Source: Bryobacterales bacterium
GTDB lineage: Bacteria; Acidobacteriota; Terriglobia; Bryobacterales; UBA6623
DNA length: 64,000 nucleotides
Assembly (NCBI GenBank): GCA_028819215.1
Contig: JAPPMG010000073.1
Location: 1-64,000 of the forward strand
Direction: 5' to 3'
A program made the translations under genes and the position numbers. Below the pieces are notes generated by a model. It ran no database searches. It was not told the origin of the DNA and worked only from the letters and a program-made list of their open reading frames with translations. Position 1 is the stretch's first letter. The number at the start of each line of letters is the position of its first letter. This document shows positions 26,901-34,908 of the stretch, piece by piece.

Positions 26901-27584
26901 AACCTTCCCGCCAAGCACCTGATCGTCTCTGACTACATCGTCGCGAACGAGGTCGTCGCCAGCTACTACGACCTAGGCGACCGCAGCGAGAGCGGCCTGG
27001 AGTTCGTGCCGATCATGCACGGCCGGCCCGAACTGGGAGGCTTGCTGGGTCAGGCCGCGATCATGGCCGGTCTCTCTGACGGGCGCGAGTCGAATCCGGT
27101 CAAGCGGGGGGCTTGGCTGGCCCGCAAGATCATCGCCGAGCCGCCCGACGATCCCCCGCCCAACGTGCCGGATCTCACCGAGAGCACCGAGGGCCTGCCC
27201 CTCCGCCAGCGGCTCGAGCAGCACCGCAGCCAGCCCGGCTGCATCCAGTGCCACCTCAAAATCGACCCGTGGGGCGTCGCGTTGGAGGAATTCGATGCCG
27301 GCGGGCGGCTCAAGCTGGAACCGGTGGACGCCCGCTCGATGTTGCCGGACAGCACCGAGGTATCTGGAATTGGCGACCTGAAACGATATCTGAGCGAGGA
27401 CCGCATCGACCAGGTCGCATTCAGCGTTCTCAAGCACCTGGTGACGTATGCCAATGGGCGCGATCTTGCCTACAATGAAGTAAGCTATCTCAAGCAAGAC
27501 GGGTTGAAGCTCAAGCAAGCCGGCTACAGGATGCAGGACATGCTCCGCTACGTAGTCACGAGCGAGCTCTTCCTGGAAAAGTAG
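23946..27584 (+). CDS. Planctomycete-type cytochrome protein, DUF1587/DUF1592/DUF1588/DUF1585 with LamG-like insert
   Basis: 1212 residues with a signal segment (about 8-32). Domain order is: c-type heme site C55-I-A-C-H59 (PSCyt-like), DUF1587 at about 128-200 ([14 protein letters not shown]), a concanavalin/LamG-like domain at about 418-620 ([10 protein letters not shown]..., [15 protein letters not shown]), DUF1595/1592 at about 810-1000, and DUF1588 to about 1110. DUF1588 contains a second CIQCH at about 1099. DUF1585 completes the C-terminus ([11 protein letters not shown]). This family is abundant in Planctomycetes and Acidobacteriota and is presumed to act in the periplasm on polysaccharides or other polymers with an electron-transfer step; its reaction is not established. 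The DUF1552 partner follows after 28 bases, so they form an operon. Confidence 0.9.
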   Translation: MTPTGPQARLGIALAGTIVVAWNLGLLPSNAADGAPPSLEASFEQTAAPFLKQNCIACHNENTAMSGVRLDQLDAALEDRHLRLWEVVKKRVVDESMPPQGAPQPTAAERQRMDAWIEHALDIARSRPVPKNGVVRRLTVTQYRNTLRDLLRLQDDITDTLPPDAISKDGFVNNTATLELSPLLMEAYLEIADEALTRAIVDPDAKPSVQNFRVDLGAGINPEPLADELILGANSLLLATPDYVVSEPTPRKPFAFEHKRMRTSYRFNEGYRGNATVRGWREFDSIYHSVFACMRGSRGYPKGQPYSTVPEGLLLRPAIPNDELFRLDGTYGPKANFKISLRELPDHGQFRVTVTAAKYDDGLLLDQDDEAQARDRGAGAVSLDPGKHSGVELERGGIYQVDVYETPRSEPPPLTDLSRLAEGLAGAWTLDGDESIELGDNGSFVDSPFGRALSLDGEAYQRGAVVRQHEDLNVGAADFTVTAWIRPKQRHRAGIVARGARQYTHGWFFEMSDNRGSLRLETTGPNNETNGVVTSPPGVVRAKAWQHVAAVVRRGAAETKLYVNGYAVARGMIEAADLDNPEIDLHLGQVPQQGPFRGQIDEVRLYRRALSEAELQALVQPGKRFVKPPPDRPQEVTLTLGNRQFSGTLAQPAFLAVRLEAGTLPVAARGTGVKDLNRIVLTPLDADHAVARRFQAFEGRVPRLGVYLGLRRDCGSTLAPVGPPRTVPGTDLQRYVFEGAIRDFPSPDVEKDNINYLAGIREIGVRSEYTDGRDMPRLLVRSVEFEGPFYEQWPPESHRSIFVDFDRKADSAAYARRIISAFASRAYRRPVSQAEVSALLAVYQSSLEDSGKFRESIKDALQVTLTSPQFLFLVERSDTPEPEELESHELASKLSYFLWNAPPDRELLNLAGNGELRSQIRNQVARMVNDERFSKFVEEFASQWLSLDKFDVLEPDRERFPKLTRATREQLRREPIELLGHLFRNNLPAKHLIVSDYIVANEVVASYYDLGDRSESGLEFVPIMHGRPELGGLLGQAAIMAGLSDGRESNPVKRGAWLARKIIAEPPDDPPPNVPDLTESTEGLPLRQRLEQHRSQPGCIQCHLKIDPWGVALEEFDAGGRLKLEPVDARSMLPDSTEVSGIGDLKRYLSEDRIDQVAFSVLKHLVTYANGRDLAYNEVSYLKQDGLKLKQAGYRMQDMLRYVVTSELFLEK

Positions 27585-27612
27585 AGCGGCTGCGCAGAGA
27601 GGCTGGAGGACT

Positions 27613-28947
27613 ATGTCCCGCAAGATCGATCGACGAGCGTTCCTGTACGGAATCGGGGGCATCTCGCTGGCCCTGCCCGTCTTGGATGCCATGGGAGCCG
27701 AAGTGGCCGAGCAGATCCCGCGCCGCTTCTGCGCCCTGTATACGGCCAACGGCATGGCCCTGCCACGAACCGAAAACGGCATCGACGAATGGAGCTGGTT
27801 CCCGACTGCGGAGCGTGATGGCGAGTTTGTCTTCGGCCGCTCGACCGAGCCGCTGAGCGATTTTCGGCAGAAGCTGAGCTTCATGGGCGGCCTGTACCAT
27901 CCCAGCGGTCCCAAGGCTGACCCGCATACCTGCTCGGACATGTGGCTGACCGGCGCCCCGCTGCACAACCCCAAGCCGGGAACGTACAACACCGTCGCCC
28001 TCGACCAGGTAGTGGCGCAGCACACCAAGCAGCACTGCCGCCAGCCCTCGCTGGTGCTTTCCATCGACGCCGGCACGGGCTTTCTCTCGCGTACGGGGAC
28101 GATTTCCTACAACCTCGAGGGCCGGCCGATCCCGGCCGAGAACAACCCTCGCCGCGTCTTCAACCGCTTGTTCCGCGGTGACCGCGAATCCATGGAATCG
28201 GAGCGGGCACGCCTCCAGCGGCGCATCAAACTCGTCGATGCGGTCGCAGACAGCGCCCGATCGCTCGACCACCAGCTCGGGCAGTCCGACCGCCAGAAGA
28301 TGGATCAGTACCTGACCTCGCTGAACGAACTCGAGTCACGCATGATCGCGTCCGAGCGATGGATCGACATCCCTCTGAAGCGGCAGGACTACTCGCACTT
28401 GAACCTTGACGCTACTTCTGAGGGAGAGCCGGCCGATTTCTACCAGACGATGTTCGATCTGATCGCGCTGGCATTCGATGCAGACATCACCCGGTCGGTA
28501 GCGTTCATGCTCAATCGCGAGGACGGCATGGGGATCAGCGACTCGTTCCCCCTCAAACTCGGCCTATCGGCCACCCATCACAAGCTGTCGCACGCCACGG
28601 ACAAGGACGGCCAGTGGCACTTCGCGAAGTACGACCTGTTCCTCAGCCAGCAGCTCGCACATTTCTTCGACCGGATGGACAGCTATCGCGACCGCAACGG
28701 CTCAGTGCTGGACAACACAATCGTGCTGTACGGCAGCGGTGCGAGCACGACGCACACGTCACGCAACTTGCCGACGCTGCTGGTGGGCGGTGCCAACATG
28801 GGACTGAAGCACGGAACCTACTGGCGGGAAGGCGAGACGCGCATGTCGAACATGTACCTCAGCCTCCTGCACTCGATGGGGATCGGCGTGGAATCGTTCG
28901 CGGACAGCACCTCCACGCTGAGCGATTCGATCTTCAGCCGCGCCTAG
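27613..28947 (+). CDS. DUF1552 Tat-exported protein
   Basis: 444 residues. A Tat signal with R7-R8 ([13 protein letters not shown]) precedes a DUF1552 domain: [15 protein letters not shown] near the start, then [27 protein letters not shown], and a C-terminal [12 protein letters not shown]...[15 protein letters not shown] sequence ends 2 bases before the ATG. DUF1552 proteins almost always accompany the DUF1587/1592 cytochrome protein, as here (28-base gap). The fold resembles DUF1501, an alkaline-phosphatase/sulfatase-like superfamily member, but the activity is unknown. It is probably exported folded, with or without a metal cofactor. Confidence 0.92.
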   Translation: MSRKIDRRAFLYGIGGISLALPVLDAMGAEVAEQIPRRFCALYTANGMALPRTENGIDEWSWFPTAERDGEFVFGRSTEPLSDFRQKLSFMGGLYHPSGPKADPHTCSDMWLTGAPLHNPKPGTYNTVALDQVVAQHTKQHCRQPSLVLSIDAGTGFLSRTGTISYNLEGRPIPAENNPRRVFNRLFRGDRESMESERARLQRRIKLVDAVADSARSLDHQLGQSDRQKMDQYLTSLNELESRMIASERWIDIPLKRQDYSHLNLDATSEGEPADFYQTMFDLIALAFDADITRSVAFMLNREDGMGISDSFPLKLGLSATHHKLSHATDKDGQWHFAKYDLFLSQQLAHFFDRMDSYRDRNGSVLDNTIVLYGSGASTTHTSRNLPTLLVGGANMGLKHGTYWREGETRMSNMYLSLLHSMGIGVESFADSTSTLSDSIFSRA

Positions 28948-28978
28948 GCTCCGACTCAGTTCCGGCGAGTCGAATCCT

Positions 28979-28992
28979 GCCGCTCTGGCGGC
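28979..28992. terminator. Short hairpin between convergent genes
   Basis: GCCGC-TCTG-GCGGC, a perfect 5-bp stem with a 4-base loop, lies 31 bases after the DUF1552 stop and before the end of the GMC oxidoreductase gene at 29062. It is a weak candidate terminator. Confidence 0.3.
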
Positions 28993-29061
28993 TGCAGGAT
29001 CGCACCCTGCAACTGGCCTGTCAGCCCGTCACCGTGCCCAGCCCGGTAGCGAGGGTCGGCG

Positions 29062-30762
29062 CTATGCCAACTCGCCCTTGCGAACGGCTTCCAGCAGGTA
29101 GTCGCAGGCACGGGCTGTATTCGCCATCATGGTCAGGGTCGGATTGACCGATCCCAAGCTCGGGAAGGCCGCGCCATCGGTCACGAAGAGGTTCCTGATG
29201 TCGTGTGCCTGACAGTATTCATTGAGCACTGATGTGCGTGGGTCCCGCCCCATTCGGGCCGTGCCAACCTCGTGGATCCCGTCTCCGGGTGTCTTGGGCC
29301 GGCCGGACGTCTTGATGTCGATGGCCCCGGCGGCTTCGAGCATGGCAGCGCCTTGCTCGAGGCTGTCGCGGAACAGTGCGCGCTCGTTGTCGCTCCACTC
29401 CATGTGGATTCTCAAGACTGGGATGCCCCACGCGTCGACCACGCGGGGATCGAGTTCGACGAAATTGTTGTGGCTGGCCAGTCCCTCGCTGAAGGCATGC
29501 AGGCTTGCTTGCCAGTAGGCGTCTTCATGCACCGACCGCTTGAATGCCTCGCCAAATCCCTCAGCAGCCATTGCAAAGCGCGGCCCCGCTCCTCCCTGGT
29601 AGCTGAAGCCCCGGATCACGCCGTTGGTGTGCGTCTTCGTCACGTTGCAGAACCGCGGGACGAAGATCCCGTTGGGGCGCCGTGGCGGGCCGTGCCACGG
29701 CTTGGCTCGGCCTAACTGTGGCAGGCGCCCAGTGATCGTGGCACCGTACATGTGGTCCATGAGGTAGCGCCCCAGCGTGCCGCTGGAATTGGCCAGCCCG
29801 CCGGGCGCAGAGTTGAGGAGAATGCGGGTGGATTCGAGAGTGGACGCGCAAAGCAGCACCACCCTAGCGCGCACGTCGCGTACGCGCCGACGGGCCCGAT
29901 CGACATACGACACTCCCGAGCAGAGGCCCGTGGCGCGGTCCATCATGACGTGTGACACCACGGCGTCGGTGAGAAGGCTCAGCCTCCCGGTCCGCTTGGC
30001 GGCCGCCAAGGTGCTAAAGGGGCTGGAGAAATAGGAATACGTCTCGCAGCCGCGGTTGCACGGACCGCAGTAGTGGCAAGCCGCCCGCCCATTGTGTCGG
30101 GCTGTGAGGACCGCGGAGCGCCCGATTGTGACGGGACGCCCGAAACGCCTCTCGACAGCCTGCTTGAAGACGCGCTCACCACACGTGAAGTCCATCGGCG
30201 GCAGCAGCTCTTGGTCGGGGAAGTGCGCAAGCCCCTCGTTGCGGCCGCTGACGCCGATGAAGCGCTCGACCTTCGAATAGTACGGGGCGAGATCCTTGTA
30301 CGAGAAGGGCCAATCGGCACCGACGCCGTCGCGGCTGGCCGCCTTGAAATCCAGATCGCTGAGCCGGTAGCTCTGGCGGCCCCACGTCAGAGTCCTTCCC
30401 CCAAGAGCCCGCACGCGCACCCAGACAAAGGGCTTGTCCGCAGGGGTTGTGAACGGATTCTCGATGTCGTTGGCGAACCACTTGAAATTGACTTCCGAGC
30501 AAGCCCCTTGCTGCGCATGCATGGGCCGCAGGCGCGCAACCTCGGGCGAAGTGATGCCGTTCGGACGGGTGTCGCGATACTTCATCGCGTACGGCGGGAC
30601 GTGCTCGGCAAACTGGTCGGGCGTGGTTTCTGGACCAGCCTCCAGGAGCGCGACTGACAGACCGGCCTCGGTCAACTCCTTGGCCGCCCAGCCCCCTGTC
30701 GCGCCCGAGCCGACAATCAGTGCGTCAAAGATCTCTCGGCCGCCGTCCGCAAGCTGTGGCAT
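29062..30762 (-). CDS. GMC-family oxidoreductase (FAD)
   Basis: 566 residues. The N-terminal dinucleotide site is GSGATG at 18-23, followed by LLEAGP. A Cys-rich insert CHYCGPCNRGC with nearby YSYFSS appears at about 230-245; such inserts occur in the gluconate-dehydrogenase-like branch of the GMC family. The C-terminal substrate part has HEVGTARMG and VTDGAAFPSLGSVNPTLTMMA, the catalytic-histidine and Asn region. It oxidises an alcohol or sugar, passing electrons to a carrier. The ATG at 30762 starts 11 residues before the FAD fold; a longer frame to 30822 lacks support. No signal peptide is obvious, so it may be exported with a Tat partner or act inside. No small gluconate-dehydrogenase subunit 3 gene is adjacent. 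Confidence 0.88.
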   Translation of the reverse strand: MPQLADGGREIFDALIVGSGATGGWAAKELTEAGLSVALLEAGPETTPDQFAEHVPPYAMKYRDTRPNGITSPEVARLRPMHAQQGACSEVNFKWFANDIENPFTTPADKPFVWVRVRALGGRTLTWGRQSYRLSDLDFKAASRDGVGADWPFSYKDLAPYYSKVERFIGVSGRNEGLAHFPDQELLPPMDFTCGERVFKQAVERRFGRPVTIGRSAVLTARHNGRAACHYCGPCNRGCETYSYFSSPFSTLAAAKRTGRLSLLTDAVVSHVMMDRATGLCSGVSYVDRARRRVRDVRARVVLLCASTLESTRILLNSAPGGLANSSGTLGRYLMDHMYGATITGRLPQLGRAKPWHGPPRRPNGIFVPRFCNVTKTHTNGVIRGFSYQGGAGPRFAMAAEGFGEAFKRSVHEDAYWQASLHAFSEGLASHNNFVELDPRVVDAWGIPVLRIHMEWSDNERALFRDSLEQGAAMLEAAGAIDIKTSGRPKTPGDGIHEVGTARMGRDPRTSVLNEYCQAHDIRNLFVTDGAAFPSLGSVNPTLTMMANTARACDYLLEAVRKGELA

Positions 30763-31085
30763 GCAGAATTCCCGCGTGCAGAAAGCAGCGTCGTGCTGGC
30801 GCTTCGGAAAAACCGAGGCCACTGGCGCAGCCGGTGAGGCTCAGCAATCCTGCAATCGCGGAATCACAATCTTACTGCGCTTTGCCAAGGTCGGTTCAAG
30901 TCCAAGATCGTGCGGGTTTCATTCTCGGCCTGCCTCAGTGCAGATCTCCGGGTACTGGCCTAGACCGGCCAGGGCGAGTCGGGCGGATCCGGCAATCGAA
31001 GGAACGGCGGAAGGATCCATGCGAAACCTCGTGCTTCCCGCCATTGGTTCGACAGAGGCCCCAAGGTCGGTTACTCTGGAGCCGT
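30763..31085. other. Divergent intergenic region, nothing recognised
   Basis: About 320 bases between the GMC oxidoreductase and the small secreted protein. It must hold both promoters; TACTCT at about 31074 is a weak -10 candidate for the plus-strand gene. No RNA or repeat was recognised. Confidence 0.45.
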
Positions 31086-31568
31086 ATGGCCCGCATCGCG
31101 ACCCTCTTGATCCTTGGTGCACTGGCGCTGGCGGGCCAAGCTGACCGTAACAGGCTGGGATTGCCCAATCCGCCCAAGCCCGACATCCCGTACTTGATCC
31201 ATGGCAGCGACATCCGCGAGCTAGAGCAGGTCGATGCGACGGAGGAGATTGCGAAGAACCAGCTCCGCTATTGGATCGCCGGCCCAGCGGCCGCGGTTCG
31301 CACGCCGCTTGCGGCGCCGGAATTCTTGTTCGATTCGCAGCAGATCGATCCCCGCGACCTGAGCCTGTTTGGATTCGAGGTCAAGAACGGCCGCCGCGAA
31401 CTGCTCTACAGCAAGAAGAAAAAGGTCGTGGCCGAGCCTTACTTTCTGAACCTAGAGGGCGTTGCGGGCCGCGTGATTCGGATTCGGATCAACGCCAGCC
31501 TGGCCCCGGGCGAGTACGGCATCACGCCGGATGGCCAGAATATCGTCTTCACTTTCTCGGTTTTCTGA
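31086..31568 (+). CDS. Small secreted protein of unknown function
   Basis: 160 residues with a signal peptide (1-17, MARIATLLILGALALAG). The mature part has PPKPDIPYLIHGSD near its start and a charged central segment with a run of four Lys (SKKKKVVAEPY). It ends in a beta-rich NLEG...RIRINASLAPGEYGI segment. The first part resembles short Acidobacteriota proteins of unknown function that begin with a PYL.H motif. No catalytic residues are evident. The only open frame of good length with a signal peptide here, it is flanked by the divergent GMC gene and the convergent TIM-barrel gene 35 bases downstream. Confidence 0.7.
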   Translation: MARIATLLILGALALAGQADRNRLGLPNPPKPDIPYLIHGSDIRELEQVDATEEIAKNQLRYWIAGPAAAVRTPLAAPEFLFDSQQIDPRDLSLFGFEVKNGRRELLYSKKKKVVAEPYFLNLEGVAGRVIRIRINASLAPGEYGITPDGQNIVFTFSVF

Positions 31569-31603
31569 GTCAGGGGCCCTCTTCCTCGGGGCAGCACCAA
31601 CCG

Positions 31604-32464
31604 CTAGCCTTGGAGCTGCTCGATCTCGTCCTTCAAGTAGGCAATCGACTCCGTCACGATCCTTTCCGCGCCGGGCGAGAAGTCGAACACCTCCATGGAC
31701 ACCCAACCTTCGAAGTTGCGGTCGGCGGCCACCTGCAGCACCGGCTTGAAGTCGTAGCCGCCCCCCCTGCGCGGATAGCTGCCGTCCAACTCGTTGACGT
31801 GGATGTGGCGGATCTTGGGCCAGTGCGTTGACACGAGCTCGTGATGGGGCTGGTCTTCCTCGATCGCATTGTGCGAATCGAACATGGTCTGGACCATGGC
31901 GCTACCGATCTCGTCCACGATTTCCGCCGCGCGATCCAGCGAAATGATGACATCGCACTGGTCGGTCGGCAGCGCCTCGACACACAGCGTCACCCCAGAT
32001 GCCTCAAGATCCGGGACGATCGTGCGCACGCCCTCGATGAAATTGGCCTCGGCCTGCTCCCGCGTCAGCCCGCCGGTGGTCCTTCGCTGCATCGGCGAGC
32101 CAAACACCATGACGCCGCCCGTCGCACCCTCCGGGCGCAGTTCGGCGCACAGCTCGACCAGCCCGCGCACGTATTCCCAGCTGCTTCGCCGCACGGTCTC
32201 GTCCGGCGTCGTGACGTGCAGCCCCTCCGGACCGACCGTCAGCCAGTGCAAGCCGACGAATCCGAGACCCTCGGACACGATGATGTCACGAATCTCGCGC
32301 CGCCGGGCGGCCGGCAGCTTCGTTGCGTCCTGCATCAGCGTGAACGGGGCAATCTCAATTCCCGTCCACCCTGCATTGCGCATCGAGCGGCACGAGTCGG
32401 CGAAGTCGGTCTGGCCATAGAGTTCGTTGCAGACCGAGAGTTTGAACTTCCTTGCGGTTTCCAC
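31604..32464 (-). CDS. Sugar-phosphate isomerase/epimerase-like TIM barrel
   Basis: 286 residues of the xylose-isomerase-like TIM-barrel family (AP endonuclease 2 fold). Metal ligands are visible in order: Glu in TLCVEALP, Asp-His in MFDSHN, His in IRHIHVNELD, and Glu in VSMEVFDF. It begins METARKFKLSVCNELYG from a GTG at 32464; no better ATG is available. Cytoplasmic, because no signal is present. It probably isomerises or epimerises a sugar or keto-acid; relatives include hydroxypyruvate isomerase and inosose dehydratase. A Tat-exported member of the same superfamily is at 37022. Confidence 0.83.
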   Translation of the reverse strand: METARKFKLSVCNELYGQTDFADSCRSMRNAGWTGIEIAPFTLMQDATKLPAARRREIRDIIVSEGLGFVGLHWLTVGPEGLHVTTPDETVRRSSWEYVRGLVELCAELRPEGATGGVMVFGSPMQRRTTGGLTREQAEANFIEGVRTIVPDLEASGVTLCVEALPTDQCDVIISLDRAAEIVDEIGSAMVQTMFDSHNAIEEDQPHHELVSTHWPKIRHIHVNELDGSYPRRGGGYDFKPVLQVAADRNFEGWVSMEVFDFSPGAERIVTESIAYLKDEIEQLQG

Positions 32465-32820
32465 CTGTCCACTCTACAGCAGCGCCGCTGCTGAGATCTC
32501 TGCGACTCCGCGGCCTCAGTCTCGCTAGGCACCCCGACAGATTTCTCGGCCTCGTCTCCCGGCCTAAGAGCATTGGACCGCTGGTAACCCTGCCGGGGAG
32601 TGGCGTTCGGCAGCGTGAGCAGGAAGCGCCGCCAGCGCTGTCCTCTCAAGCCCATCAGCGATTGCCCACGGTGACCCGGCCCTCACGAGGCTGACCCCAC
32701 GCGCAGATATCCTTGCGCTGCTGCCCTTGCGCCTAGTCCAGTGCTTGAGTGCTGCTCGGTCGGGCCGCGCTTGGAATGGGTCCGCAACCGACACCAACTG
32801 ACCGCAACGGGCCAGCCGGG
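32465..32820. other. Intergenic stretch, nothing recognised
   Basis: 356 bases upstream of the TIM-barrel gene and downstream of the solute-binding gene, both on the minus strand. Short frames here have no family resemblance. No repeat or RNA gene was seen; it should contain the promoter of the TIM-barrel gene. Confidence 0.45.
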
Positions 32821-34908
32821 CTACTCGCGACGCGTCCATGCCTCGATATTCCACAGATCCGATTCCCAACCGTTCACCTGGAAACCCTCAATGTCATTCC
32901 CATGGGCCGCCACGGATCCGCGGTGGATCAGCGGAATGGTCGAGTAGCTCTGCACGAGCAAGTCGTTGAGAGCAATCGTGATCTGTTGCCGTTTCTGCGG
33001 GTCGAACGTGTTTGTCAGCTCGCGATAGAGCCGATCGAACTCATCGGAGCTAAAGCGCTCCGCATTGCTGCCGAGGAATGAGTTGGCCGCTCGCGCGATC
33101 TGGGCTGCGGTCCACGATGCGAAGTAGCCTTCCGCATCCGCGCTACTGCCCCCCGTCGTGTACATCTGGACGTCCGCATAGAACCTTCCGGCTGTGTCCG
33201 GACTGGTGGTGTCACCGCTGAAGAAAACGGTCGGGTCGATCTGCTTCAGCTCGGTCTCCACGCCGATATCCCCCCACCATGCCTTTATGTGCTCTTGAGT
33301 GGCTTGGCGGACGGAGTTCGTCGAGGTCTGGAACAGGACTTTGAGCGGGACGCCGTCGCGTTCCCTCACCCCGTCGCCATCTGAGTCCACGATCCCGGCA
33401 TCGTCGAGGATCGACTTCGCCAATTCGATGTTCTGTACAAGGCATTCGTCGTTGTTGCTCGACGCCTGGCCGGACACTGGCCAGACGTTGCACGTAGGGC
33501 GGCCCGCAAGGTCGCCGTAGCCGATCCGCACGAGCATGCTGCGGTCAATTGCCAGCGAAAGGGCCCGGCCAACGATCGGATCGGTTAGGAAGGGGTGGGG
33601 GTTGGCGCCATCAGCGTATTCGGACCGCAGGTTGCCCAAGCTAACATCTGCATTGGTTTGGTTGAGCAGCAGCCGCTCGACGTTCGAGGCGAACCCCGAC
33701 ACGACCACGCCGCTCCCCCCGGACGCGATCGCGGCTAGCGTGTCGGGATCGACTTGGAGGTTCGAGGCATAGTCGGCCTCGTCCAGTTCGAGAACAGACC
33801 TAGCCGCTTGAATCGCTTCGCCTCCCCCCTGCAAGACGATTTCCCTGAAATACGGCTGGCCGGCGCCGGCGCCGCGATACCGCGGATTGAACTCGTAGCG
33901 CACGGAGGCCCCCTCGCGGAAGTCTGCCGCGATGTACGGACCGGTGCCAACCGGAACTCGATTCGCGTCGGCGCAGGCTGCACCTGCATCCAAGCAGTCG
34001 GCAAACTGAGACGCTTGGAGGATCGGGCTCCCCATGGACACGAACGGCGAAAAGGGGAACGCGACCGGGCCGTCAAACCTGACGGTTACGGTTCGCTCGT
34101 CAACCGCCTCGACGGACACAACGCGATCAAAGCGCGAGGTGCGCGCACAGTGCACGCCGCTCGCAGTGCAGAACTGCCAGGTAGAGACCGCGTCGTGCGC
34201 CGTGAGTGGGCTGCCGTCCGACCAAACCGCATCCTCGCGGAGAGTCCACGTAACGCTCGTGCGATCCTGCGGGATCCCGCCGTTGGCGATCGAGGGAATA
34301 CGTGCCGCAAGGGCGGGAACCAATACTCCGTCCGGATCATGCTCGGCCAGCGGCTCGACCACCAGCGAGGCGGCCTCGGCATCCTTCGTCCCCCTAGAGA
34401 GGTAGGGGTTGAGGGTGGTTGGCGCCTGCCAGTGGGCCAGAGTCGCCGTGTCGCCTTGCCCCGCGGTCTGCATGCTGCCGCCGGGCCCGCCGGTTCCTCC
34501 AGACGGCGGCATTGCGACCATGAATTCGTACACCAGATCGTCCGCGGGATAGCCATCGAGCTGTAGCGCTACCCTGCCTGCGTCCGATCCGTAGGCCTCT
34601 CGGTATCGTGCCTTGACGAGACCGAGATCGAAGGCGTACGACTCCGTCGGAAACGCTTCGCATGTATCGCCGTTCGCGTCGTGTCGGAGGACGGCAGGCA
34701 GCCGCACCGGTGACGACTCGAGGAACGAAGCGGCGATGACGAGGGTGAACACGTGCGTCTTGCAGCCGCCACTGTACGACGCCGAGATCGTCAGTGTGTC
34801 ACCAGTAATCGTCGCGCTGTTCAAGACGAAGTCGTCGTCTCCCAACGTGGCGTCGGCACCTGCCACGACCACTCGGCCTGCCTGCGGGGGGGGGCGACAC
34901 GGACCCAT
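32821..34908 (-). CDS. Peptide/nickel-type solute-binding domain (3' part of a frame-split gene)
   Basis: 695 codons from the first in-frame ATG at 34908, but that start is doubtful because the gene appears to be the continuation of 34799-36832. The open frame begins with a beta-rich domain (VVVAGADATLGDDDFVLNSATITGD..., about 10-130). SBP_bac_5, the oligopeptide/nickel ABC-transporter binding domain, follows: LNPYLSRGTKD, EPLAEHDPDG, WTLREDAVWSDGSPLTAHD, GTGPYI, FDRLYRELTNTFDP. It would capture peptides or similar ligands outside the cytoplasmic membrane. There is no signal peptide of its own, so export depends on the upstream Cache part. A run of nine G (34886-34894) marks the frame switch. 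No ABC permease genes are nearby. Confidence 0.8.
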   Translation of the reverse strand: MGPCRPPPQAGRVVVAGADATLGDDDFVLNSATITGDTLTISASYSGGCKTHVFTLVIAASFLESSPVRLPAVLRHDANGDTCEAFPTESYAFDLGLVKARYREAYGSDAGRVALQLDGYPADDLVYEFMVAMPPSGGTGGPGGSMQTAGQGDTATLAHWQAPTTLNPYLSRGTKDAEAASLVVEPLAEHDPDGVLVPALAARIPSIANGGIPQDRTSVTWTLREDAVWSDGSPLTAHDAVSTWQFCTASGVHCARTSRFDRVVSVEAVDERTVTVRFDGPVAFPFSPFVSMGSPILQASQFADCLDAGAACADANRVPVGTGPYIAADFREGASVRYEFNPRYRGAGAGQPYFREIVLQGGGEAIQAARSVLELDEADYASNLQVDPDTLAAIASGGSGVVVSGFASNVERLLLNQTNADVSLGNLRSEYADGANPHPFLTDPIVGRALSLAIDRSMLVRIGYGDLAGRPTCNVWPVSGQASSNNDECLVQNIELAKSILDDAGIVDSDGDGVRERDGVPLKVLFQTSTNSVRQATQEHIKAWWGDIGVETELKQIDPTVFFSGDTTSPDTAGRFYADVQMYTTGGSSADAEGYFASWTAAQIARAANSFLGSNAERFSSDEFDRLYRELTNTFDPQKRQQITIALNDLLVQSYSTIPLIHRGSVAAHGNDIEGFQVNGWESDLWNIEAWTRRE

